From Xenoacremonium recifei (Eukaryota; Ascomycota; Sordariomycetes; Hypocreales; Nectriaceae): a DNA stretch of 64,000 nucleotides. The stretch lies in the NCBI GenBank assembly GCA_012184525.1, contig WOFQ01000062.1:1-64000 (forward strand), given 5' to 3'. Shown here in pieces: positions 46,101 through 55,124 of this stretch. The notes below the pieces were generated by a model. The model did not search any database and was not told where the DNA came from. It saw only the letters and a list, made by a program, of their open reading frames with translations. The translations under genes and the position numbers were made by a program. Numbering within the stretch: the first letter of the stretch is position 1; the number at the start of each line of letters is the position of its first letter.

Positions 46101-48223
46101 ACGGCTCAACAATCTGGAGCTGCACTTGCCGTTTGCTTTAGTGTTGCACATCACTGATCGATCATCTCCAAGCCAGCCAGATACTGTCTTCTCTCTTCCA
46201 CCCGTTTACATCCAATGCAAAGCCGGTCTACAACCGAGGTTTGTACCTCGAGGCGCCCGATAATAATAAGTCCGGTTTTATTCTCGAGGGCGGTGACCCC
46301 GCGCCATACCGCCTAAAATCGTCGGCCTCGCAGTGGGGGCTTTGGGGGCTCCCCTCCAGCCAGCCAGGCCAGGCTCTCGCCCGCCAAGCAGACTCCAGCG
46401 TTGCCGTAACCGACCACCAACATCATCTCAGCGTCTGGCCTGGCCTGGCCTGGGCTCTGGACTGACTGCTGCTGCTGACTGACAGACATCTAGACCGTTT
46501 TGCATGTAACGATACTTTCGCGCTCAGCAGATAGCACCGAGCGACGGATTCATGTCACCGCCTTTTCGTCAAACACCTGCCCTCGCCTTCCCGAAACGCC
46601 GACGAAGCAACCATCTCGACCTTGGCCGCCCTTCTTCAGCTTTTTCTGTTTTGCTAGAAACGACCATTCAAAGATCAAAGCATCCCTGACGGTCATTTAA
46701 AACCCTGCATCTTCCTGGTCCCATGACACGGCTAGACCCTTCGGCATAACATCCATGCTACAGTTGGCAGATGGACATCTTCCCTTGCTCTCGCCTAGGG
46801 TCAAGCATCTAAGGTCGAAAACCATATCCCTTATTCCCTGTCATTGCAAGCTAGCAATCTCCACCTGCAAAATGCCGCGATAACCATCTTTCGTCTCTTG
46901 GCCAAGACCAGGGAAAAATTTCCTTCCCGGTTGCCGGGTACTTTACCGTTTTGGACGTCGGTAGATTTGTAAGTTCAATGTTCACCGGAGTGGCGGTTGG
47001 GACAGGATTTGTTCTGGCTGTCAGTCACAAAACATGCGGCGCAACTTCTACGGCAGGACCTTCAAAATCAACCCCAAGATCTGGTTTGGGGGCATTGGCA
47101 ACTCTACAAGTGAATTACAAGAATGGTTGGACCGCCGTTAAAGCCGTCAGTTGGAACGGCATAGATCAGCGTCCGCCACTTGCCTGCTTTGATCAATATG
47201 GCAATCTGGGAATCAGTACATACAACCCGATCCCAGATCCAGATTCCAACCAAATTCCTGATATAATTCAAAGCTCTAAGCTCCGAACCAAACTCAATTC
47301 CATAACCACCCCGAACCTTGGCCGCTAGTTGTTGATGCCGAGGAGTATATGTCAGATGAGCTTCAACATCCAAGTTGCAAAAAAGCACTATGCACAGCTC
47401 CATGTTGCTTTCAGGGTACACTTACTCCCATATTATCCATCGTCTCCTGTCCTAGATGGACCTTGAGTGAGACATCAAAAGGGATCACCATTCCGTAGTG
47501 AGACAGTGTCTCCAAGACAGAACCCGCCTGATCAACCACAAAGTCTGACCGGCATGCTCAAGTGAGTGTGGGCGCCACCTGGGAGTCAGGTCATCAGTCG
47601 AATTTGACGATGGAGGAATGCGATATCAGATCTGAACCGGTGTTTCTTCATACCATTTATCAGCCACTGTTTTACCTTGTTCAAGTCGTTCTTCTAGATG
47701 TGGGCTGCTATTCTCTCTAATGTACTGCAACTGCCACCGTTCATAGGCTTGATACCTTCGATCGACCTAGTTCCTTGAACCCCTTTCACGCACCTGAATA
47801 TCTGGTTGATCACGTCACAGCTGAACTGGCCTGGATACAAGAAGATGCAATGGGTTATACAGAGCCAACCAGTTTTTGCCAGTGGCGAGCCTCGGTTATG
47901 TGCTTTGTGGTTCGAAACGTCGCATATGTGCTACGCCGCTTCAATTTACCACCATACCTAACGCAGTACGAGTTCAATGCCATGACAGTACATAAGGCCA
48001 AAAGCATATATGTCTCTAGCTCCGCGATGTCTTTTGATCAACCCACTCGTTCCCATCGCCAATCTGGCCCTTTCATCGGCCTTAGGTTTCTCATGAAATC
48101 AAAACCAGAGCTCCAAAGCTCCTCAGCAACTTGACCTTCACCCTTTTGACTAAGCACCTGGAGTCTGGTTCGTCAATACTGCGCCTACGGGACTTGGCTC
48201 ATGCGACGGCTTCAACCGGTGAA
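43191..48223. other. 5 kb intergenic region
   Basis: Long divergent gap between the zinc-binding regulator and the metallo-beta-lactamase-like gene. From 43.2 to 45 kb it is GA-rich on the plus strand (CT-rich in the sense of the regulator), as expected for a long pyrimidine-rich leader. It also holds a CTGGC-type short repeat near 46435-46453 and an AT-richer part from about 46.9 to 48 kb. ORFs at 46951-47328, 47104-47421 (minus) and 47775-48134 were not convincing. Confidence 0.55.
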
Positions 48224-49456
48224 ATGGCTCTGACGGTGAAGCAAGTAAATGGAGATGCCTCGTTGCTTCTGAGCTTCGAGCCCATCGTGCCATATCCAGG
48301 CCAACAACCGTTTCGAATATTGCTCGACCCATGGATCACGGACTGGAAGCCATCATCGACAGACCAGCAATCCAGGGTACACACACCGTCCTTACGAGAC
48401 CTCCCCGAGCCCGATATCGTTATTGTCAGTCAAGACAAACATGATCACTGCAACGAAGCCACACTTAAGCAGCTCGCCTCGGCGAATACCAAGACTACTA
48501 TTCTTGCAGAACCAGCTGCTGCCAAGCTGATCCAGAGTTGGAAATATTTCAGCAAGGACAAAGTTATCACCCTCGAGCGGTGGGAAGACCCTCGGGTGGC
48601 AGGGAGAGAGAAAGTTACTCGAGTCGTGGTCCCCCCTCATGCCTTAGGAGGTGATCCAGGAGAAGTCACGATATCTCTGATCCCCCAGAAACGAGACTTC
48701 AAGGGCCTCCATTCTTCCATTGGAATCACTTACCGACCGCCACCGTCCAAATCACTACCATTTCACCGGCCAGTCCTCACACCTCCAACAACCCCAAAGT
48801 CACCGATCTCCGAGTTCGCCTCCCGTACCCCAGAGTTCGCCCCCCGTATCCCATCACCACCTCTCATCAGCTCGAGTGCAACGACATTCGACACACCGAT
48901 GCTCAATAACTTCTCGTCCCTCAACCTCCCAACACCGCCGGCATCGCCGCCTCTCCGCTCCGTTCGCTCCACGGCCTCGCTCTCACCGCACGCCCGCGAT
49001 CGCTGCGTCTCCGTGCTCTTCTGCCCCCACGGCACCGCTTACCACGACAGCCTCGCGCCCTACGCCACGACACATCTCGTCACCGAGGCCGCTCTGCCAT
49101 TAACGGCCCTGCTACATCCATTCAACGCCGTGTCGCACCCCTGGTGGCTCGGCGGACGCGTCAGTGCAGGTGTGTCTGCCGGACAGGAAACTGCAGCGGC
49201 GCTTGGGGCCCGGGCATGGGTCAGCACACATGATGGTGAGAGGACGGATGGGAGAGGGCTTCTTGCAGGGCGTTTGCGTAGGACGACGAGGTATCGCCGC
49301 GATGAGGTCAGGGAGAGGCTCCGTGGACACGGGAAGGCGGCGCAAGATACCGAGGTGTTCGTTTTGAGAGCGGGCGAGGAGATCGCCTTGACGAGTGAGG
49401 GTGTCTGGGATGCTGGGATTCAGCCGCGGCCGAGTACAAGTTCGAGGGTTTTGTAG
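48224..49456 (+). CDS. Metallo-beta-lactamase-fold protein
   Basis: Intronless ORF of 410 residues from the ATG at 48224 (MALTVKQVNGDASLLLSFEP). The open frame continues 31 codons upstream without ATG. The N-terminal layout matches fungal beta-lactamase superfamily proteins: FRILLDPWITDW, then PDIVIVSQDKHDHCNEATL, in which the classic HXHXDH metal motif is reduced to KHDHC (His73, Asp74, His75). A Pro/Ser/Thr-rich insert of about 70 residues (e.g. PPTTPKSPISEFASRTPEFA) interrupts the fold before CVSVLFCPHGTAYHDSL. The C-terminal third has HPWWLGGRVSAGVSAGQETA and AWVSTHDGER. With the first His missing, catalysis may be altered or lost. Substrate unknown. Confidence 0.8.
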   Translation: MALTVKQVNGDASLLLSFEPIVPYPGQQPFRILLDPWITDWKPSSTDQQSRVHTPSLRDLPEPDIVIVSQDKHDHCNEATLKQLASANTKTTILAEPAAAKLIQSWKYFSKDKVITLERWEDPRVAGREKVTRVVVPPHALGGDPGEVTISLIPQKRDFKGLHSSIGITYRPPPSKSLPFHRPVLTPPTTPKSPISEFASRTPEFAPRIPSPPLISSSATTFDTPMLNNFSSLNLPTPPASPPLRSVRSTASLSPHARDRCVSVLFCPHGTAYHDSLAPYATTHLVTEAALPLTALLHPFNAVSHPWWLGGRVSAGVSAGQETAAALGARAWVSTHDGERTDGRGLLAGRLRRTTRYRRDEVRERLRGHGKAAQDTEVFVLRAGEEIALTSEGVWDAGIQPRPSTSSRVL

Positions 49457-49963
49457 GGGATTTGTTCACGGGGAGACGATGTTGGATTGCATTATAAGCG
49501 ATTGATATAAAGGGCGGTTTTTTTTATTGTGGTGAGCGTTGGCTCATGAATATTTCTGAAGCATTCGCATAGCACTCAGGGGCACACGGAGTCAAAATCT
49601 GGGTTTCAAGAACGAGCAGGCGTCACATAACGCTACAATTAATACCAACACATCATCCATCAACTCAAATGCAAGACTCCATAGATGCACATAAATGTCT
49701 TTTTTGAGATGACTCATGTTATATCAAGTCGAGGTCACCCAGCGAGGTTACGCTTCTTCTAAGTCAGGATCAAGAGCCTCGACTCAGGGTATCATCCGTC
49801 TGTTCATTCATCTACGTCGTCCTCGACGCCGCCCCAGCCATTCTTCGTTATGCTCGTCCCCATATGTGAGCAAGTACATAGCGTCTATATGACCGCCCTC
49901 GCTCGTCCTCGATGAATATTGCTTATTCCCCATGATCACCATAACTTCCCTCAGAGCTGATAC
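49457..49963. other. Convergent 3' flanks
   Basis: 507 bp between the stop codons of the beta-lactamase-fold and penta-EF-hand genes; contains a T-run near 49519. Nothing else seen. Confidence 0.6.
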
Positions 49964-51058
49964 CTACTTAAGCTGTTTCAAAATCTCTGTCAGGAAGTCC
50001 TCGAAGCTGAGGGTGATATATCCGTCTCGATCGTCATCGTACTTCTTGAAGACATCCGTCATGCGCTTCAGAGAGATGCAGCTCTGAACGAATAGATCGA
50101 AGCTCATGACACCTTCGTTGCGCTTGTCATAGGTATGGAAGATCAGCTCGACGAATTGCGGGCTCAGTCGGTAGCGGAATGCGATAAGGGCATTGTTGAA
50201 TTCGGAGAGGGAGATGTTGCCGCTGCGGTCGGTATCGAAACGGTCGAAGAGAGTGCGCCAGGAGGCGAGGAAGGACCACAGACCACAGAACTCATCGAAA
50301 CCGATTGTACCGCTGCGATCAGAGTCAAACATGCGTATCATCATGCGGACAGTGTGAGGGTCGAAGGAAGTCCAGTCGCCGTTGACGAGGGCGGCCGAGA
50401 GTTCGCGCTCCGAGAGCTGACCAGTACCTTGTAAGAGGGGTCAACTTGTGCGCGCAACACATCCAACAGTCGCTAGAGCTTACCATCTTTATCCACAGCT
50501 CTGAATAAGGGCAGCAACGACGGGTCGGAGGCCGAGGACTCAGGGCTCGGAGTTGGAGGTGGCCGTGAACTGGCAGCTGGGTGGCCGTGCGTCATTGGCC
50601 GCGGCCCCTGGTTCGGCGGCGGTGACATGGGAGCGTATCCGTAGGGAGAGGTCTGGCTATGGGATCGCGAATCGCGGCTCGTTGGGCTCGCCTTGTCGTA
50701 TCGCTGGTGATACTGCGCCGGAGGAGGGGCTTGCTGCTGGTGTTGTTGGGGAGGAGGCTGAGCGGGCTGATGGCCAGGCTTCTATATGCGCACGAACGAC
50801 AGTCAATTCAAGCAGTTCCAAGCAGTTCCTCTCGGGCGCGAGCTTCGCATTAGAGGAAGAGGGGAGAGTATGGACGTACGGGCTCTGGCTCAGCGAACCT
50901 GGACGACTGTTAGTTTCGTATTGACCATTTTGGTGTTGCGGTGATGCGACAGCACCGCCATGATTGGTGGCTCCGCGGGGGAGGGACACGAAGAGGGGGG
51001 CTTAGGAGTCCGCGTACCTTGGGAGGGCATCTGGGTCGTAAGGTCGGTTGTAGGCCAT
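49964..51058 (-). CDS. PEF1: Penta-EF-hand calcium-binding protein (Pef1/ALG-2 type)
   Basis: Cytosolic Ca2+ sensor of the penta-EF-hand family. Exons: 51058-51018, micro-exon 50898-50880 (19 nt), 50781-50484 and 50427-49964; 273 residues. The N-terminal half is Pro/Gln/Tyr-rich (QPAQPPPQQHQQQAPPPAQY), typical of Pef1 and ALG-2 relatives. The EF-hands follow: AVDKDGTGQLSERELSAAL, MFDSDRSGTIGFDEFCGL, RFDTDRSGNISLSEFNNAL, a degenerate fourth (TYDKRNEGVMSFDLFVQS) and YDDDRDGYITLSFEDFL. The first three have full calcium-binding side chains. The micro-exon encodes FAEPEP and is the only arrangement found that keeps the frame between MAYNRPYDPDALPR and KPGHQPAQ. Confidence 0.88.
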
Positions 51059-52657
51059 GATGTCCGGTCGTTCGCTGTGTGGTCTTGCGACGGTAGTGGC
51101 CCAGTTGACACGGTAAGTGCGCGAGTGGCGTTTTAAATCAGGATAGGGAGTATGTCGGCAGGAGGAGAACGAGAAAAGCGAAATTGTCGGGTCGCTGCCG
51201 ATCTGGTTGATTTGCGTGCAATCTTGGGTAAGGATGAATACGTATGGGTTCTCTTGGCTGTCTAGGCGCGCGGGGCAGCTGCTAGGAACAGGTAGCTAGC
51301 TGGCGGGGGGAGGATGGAGAATGAGAAGAAGCTGACGAAGGAGGGAGGACCAGAGTCGGCGAGCAGAGCAGAGAAGAGCACCGAAAGACGTGATTCTTTG
51401 AGGAGAGGTGGAAGAGGAGAGGCGGGAGGTTGCAGATGGGGAGAGGTGGATGGATTACGGATGGTTGAGGAGGAGCAGTCTGGAGTCTGGTCTGGTCTGG
51501 TCTGGTCTGGGAGCAAGAGCTGAGCCTCCTCCTCCTTCCCTGTTCCGTCGCTGGAGGTCGGGCTGGGCAGGCAGGCCAAGCCAGGAGCTGAAAGGCTTGG
51601 GCCGTCAGGCTGACTTAGGTTCTTACTGCTAAAGCATCCATCTCCATTGCCTCAGGCAGGCAGCCGTCTCCCGTTGGCGATTACACAGATAGAATACCTG
51701 ATACGCACATGAGCTGCATGCGGCCGCTGCAGAACAGCCCCCCCAAGATGCATGATTCCTCCCCTCACAATGCACCAGGGGGCTCCCTCGAATTATGGAG
51801 GTGCTACTGCTGGGCTGCAACACGCCGGCCGGCTGGGACGGCACAGCGAGGCCTTTTAGGGAGTAGAGGCTTACATGGCTTTGAGGTATTGGCCCCCAGA
51901 CAGACACAAAGTACCTACACCTATACCCAACGCAGCACGGGAAACGCTTGAACCGAGACGATTGTTCACAGCCCTACAGCGTCTCTGCGCGCCCTGGAGA
52001 GCTCACCTCAGTGGGGCTGGACTGCGGCTGATTGAATCCATTGTGACGTACAGGACGTTTTACACGCACAGATGTGGACGGGTCTCTCCGTTCTGGACGG
52101 ATTACGGAGCGTGGGATGGATTGGGCTGTGGAAAGGGACTTTGGATATGAGCTTCCGAAGTATTGAGGAGCTTCCCGACTGAAGTCCTGAGAGCACTACC
52201 CAAACTCAGGCCATATCAAGATCTCTGATATTATTGGACCGTGTGTTATTTGGATTTCTCCAGCATCACGGCCTTCTTTTCAGCCTCCGACCTCCCGTCT
52301 TTGCAGGTATGGGCTTGTTGGCGGCGGCTTCACAGTTGCGGGTACGGAGTACAGGCCCGGCGATGCAGATGCACAGTCCTCCGTAGATAATCCGTACCTT
52401 TCCACTCCGCTTGAACTCGATTGCAAATATCTCCCGCTCAACATCCTTCAATCCTCCATTGCTTTCTCTAGATTGCTTCATCGTAAAGATCAGCCTCTCC
52501 CCCATTAAGCTTCCATCTCTTTGAAACCCGGAACCCGTCAAACGCTCCCCTGCATCACCCCTGGCCGAGTTCCAGGATCGGTGATCTCCATTCTGCTGAA
52601 TTCATCCCCGGAAAACTGCTCAACAGTTGTCCTTACCGCCCACCGACCTTCTCAACC
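51059..52657. other. Divergent intergenic region
   Basis: 1.6 kb between the penta-EF-hand gene and the ChaC gene, holding both promoters. It includes a five-unit TCTGG repeat. The ORFs present (51314-51523, 52266-52541 minus) lack recognisable motifs. Confidence 0.55.
51486..51510 (+). repeat. (TCTGG)5 tandem repeat
   Basis: Five perfect TCTGG units in the upstream region of the penta-EF-hand gene, about 430 bp from its ATG. Confidence 0.9.
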
Positions 52658-53619
52658 ATGACAATCCAGGAGACACCCGAAGAATTCTGGTTATACGGAT
52701 ACGGGTATGCGGTCCAATTCTCAATCCTACTCAAAAAGTCACTGACAAATTGCTTCTAGAAGCTTGATATGGAAACCTCCACCACACTTTGGTACATTCA
52801 GCCTCGTCTCTAATGGCTACCTTTTTGTATCTTGACAGCTCTCGCTGACTACCTCTGCTTTATTCAAGATACGAGGATCCCAGGTTGGGTCACCGGCTAC
52901 GTTCGGCGTTTCTGGCAGGTCTGGTTTGTTTGATGCAACCTCATCGATCCTCGATTTCCGTCCAACTCACTGACTTGAAATACTAGGCGAGGTAGGACTC
53001 ATGAGATCGTTTAGCGCTGCGCAATGGGCAGTCACGTTTACTCATCACGTTTTGCAGCGAGGACCATCGCGGCACACCTGAGGCCCCCGGCAGAGTTGTT
53101 ACTCTTATCGAGAGGTCGTACTGGGAGCGACTTACCGACCATCACGACTCAGCCCCAGATCGTGTATGGGGTGTTGCATACCGCATCATTCCCGAAAAAG
53201 TCGCCGAGGTGAAGGAGTACCTAGATATCCGCGAGATCAACGGCTATTCCATACATTACGCCCCATTCCATCCTGCGGACGGTTCACCCTCCATCAAGAC
53301 TCTTGTCTACATCGGGACGCCGGACAACGAGCAGTTCGTCGGACCCCAGGATCCCCAAAAACTTGCTGAGCACATATTCCACAGCCAAGGTCCTAGCGGT
53401 CTCAACAAGGATTATCTCCTTGAGTTGGACGTGGCCCTGGGTCAGCTTGCCCCAGATAGCGGCGATATACATGTAAGTGACCTGGCTCGGCGGGTAAGGA
53501 GCCTCGAGAGGACCTACCAAGATTCAGCCGGAAACCTCAACCCTCCTCAAGTCGATCATAACTTCAAACAAGAACACAGCACCGAAGAAGCAGAGGAGAT
53601 AGAAAAGCACGATTCATGA
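52658..53619 (+). CDS. ChaC-type gamma-glutamylcyclotransferase with 5-nt micro-exon
   Basis: Cytosolic enzyme that degrades glutathione to 5-oxoproline and Cys-Gly (yeast Gcg1 family). Five exons: 52658-52704, 52760-52791, 52869-52918, 52987-52991 (5 nt) and 53058-53619; 231 residues. The substrate-binding motif YGYGSLIW (13-20) spans intron 1. The conserved GYVRRFWQASEDHRGTPEAP can only be built if the micro-exon GCGAG supplies Ala44 and two bases of Ser45. Catalytic Glu104 sits in DIREINGY. The later part has TLVYIGTPDNEQFVGP and GPSGLNKDYLLEL, as in ChaC proteins, then an acidic tail. All introns are GT-AG with good branch points (ACTGAC before the micro-exon). Confidence 0.92.
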
Positions 53620-54284
53620 AGCAGCGAAACAACCACATTGAAAAGAAACAGTCTCAGCCACTCACAAGCCACCAACGAAAAGGAATCAGAGATCGGGGAG
53701 AAGGAGAGAGAGCGTTCATACTCCCTTTTGCAAAGTCAACACGTCCACATCCTTATTCTCTGCATTTTGCATCAAACATTCCGTCCGTTCCATCCCACAA
53801 TTGTCTTGTCGGCCGTCATCATTGTTCATCGCATAGACAGGTAGCCTAGACCAACCCATTCACCTCCCAGTTGCCCCGTCCCATCCTGTCCTGACCACAA
53901 CCTTCAAACCCCCATCCCGACATATTCGTGAAAAGAGAGACACGGAGAAAGAAAAGGAAAAGAAAAAAAGGGCCTTCAAAAGGTCCAAAAACGGAGTAAG
54001 ACAGATAACGAAGGTAGGTTCCAGCAAAAAGAGAAAACCAATCCCTCACGACATCCGCAGAAAACGTCCTCCCACGGCCAGAATATCCTTGCCGGGTTCC
54101 AACAGAAAGATCCGGGTATATCTTGCATCGAACATGTCCACCGATACCTGCTCGTTCAGTCATACAAGGGGGTTCGCGAAACCATAAACCGAAAACTCGT
54201 CGAAATCATAATTTTCAGCGCTGCTCATCCATCGACGCCTTTCGACTTAAGGGGCGCACACGCCATGAGAGACGTCCCGGTATC
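53620..54284. other. Convergent 3' flanks
   Basis: 665 bp between the stop codons of the ChaC and RRM genes. It has A-rich patches (53930-53975) but no recognised gene. Confidence 0.6.
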
Positions 54285-55124
54285 TTAGTATCCTCGACCG
54301 CCCTGTGGGGGCTGCTGGGGCATGGGTGGCTGCTGCGAAGGGTCAGGGTATCCGTATCCTGGTGCAGGATATCCTGGACCAGCGTTAGCATGCCAGGTTA
54401 CTCTCCGTTGCTGAGCTGTGCCATACCCTGAGGCGGAGCGCCATACTGCGGTGGTGGCTGGGCGTAACCACGTCCGTAGTGTACCGGGGGATACATGTTG
54501 GGCGCACCCATGGCGTAGCCAGGGCCCGGAGGACCTCCGTACTGCATGGGAGCTCCGTAACCTCCTCGGCCGAAGCCACCGCCACCGCCACCACGTCCGC
54601 CGCCGTACCCTCCTCGGGGTCCGTTGTCCGAGGCCTTGTCGACGCGAATGGTTCGTCCGTCAAACCTGTACGCAAATGTGAGAACCTAAACTCGGCACAA
54701 TCGATCATATCGAACCGATCAGAAGCAAACAAAAGGTCAATAGGAGCTCGTACTCGACGTTGTTCATGGCTGCGATAGCTTTCTGGGCATCTCCTTCCTG
54801 AGTGTACCGAACGAATCCAAAGCCACGGCTGCGACCCGTATCGCGGTCCTTGACCACCACCTTCGCGCGCCCACGTTAGAAACAGGATCACAGGACAACA
54901 TGATAACCGATTGCGTTGACGAAGATGCACAGCGGAAACGGTCACGGACAGAGAAGAAGAAAAGGCGTCACATACAGCTTCCTCGACAGCTCCAAATTCC
55001 TCGAACTTCTGTCGAAGAGTACCCTCTTCGGTGTGCCAGGCAAGGCCGCTGTTCTGATCAGCTATGCTTCGCCACGACGAGGATCATTTATTGGGACGAC
55101 CTACCCGATGAAAAGCTTCGACAT
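54285..55124 (-). CDS. Glycine-rich RRM RNA-binding protein
   Basis: RNA-binding protein with one N-terminal RRM and a Gly/Tyr/Pro-rich tail, like plant and fungal GRPs. Exons 55124-55105, 55048-54976, 54860-54754, 54665-54427 and 54373-54285 give 175 residues. RNP2 is KLFIGG (3-8) and RNP1 is RGFGFVRY (43-50). EEGTLRQKFEEFGAVEEA and AIAAMNNVEFDGRTIRVDKA complete the fold. The tail contains GGYGGGRGGGGGGFGRGGYG and then YGAPPQ. The last intron (54426-54374: GTATGG, GCTAAC, TCCAG) is in the right phase; splicing gives a tail ending QQPPQGGRGY, while retention stops after GMAQLSNGE (155 residues, stop at 54398). A role in mRNA stability or stress response is likely from the family. Confidence 0.92.

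Noticed and set aside
44900..46500. Short direct repeats considered as CRISPR or transposon termini
   Set aside because: No regular repeat-spacer pattern, terminal inverted repeats or transposase; simple low-complexity DNA in a eukaryote.
46951..47328. 125-codon plus ORF and overlapping minus ORF 47104-47421
   Set aside because: Both strands are open in AT-richer DNA; no recognisable motif, no intron logic and no neighbour support.
47905..47925. tRNA B-box-like GGTTCGAAAC
   Set aside because: No correctly spaced A-box or paired acceptor stem upstream.
47775..48134. 119-codon ORF just upstream of the beta-lactamase-fold gene
   Set aside because: Starts at TTG rather than ATG and has no recognisable motif; most likely leader sequence.
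50657..50989. 110-codon minus ORF across the penta-EF-hand 5' exons
   Set aside because: Contains part of a plausible N-terminus but cannot be joined in phase to the EF-hand exons; the micro-exon model fits better.
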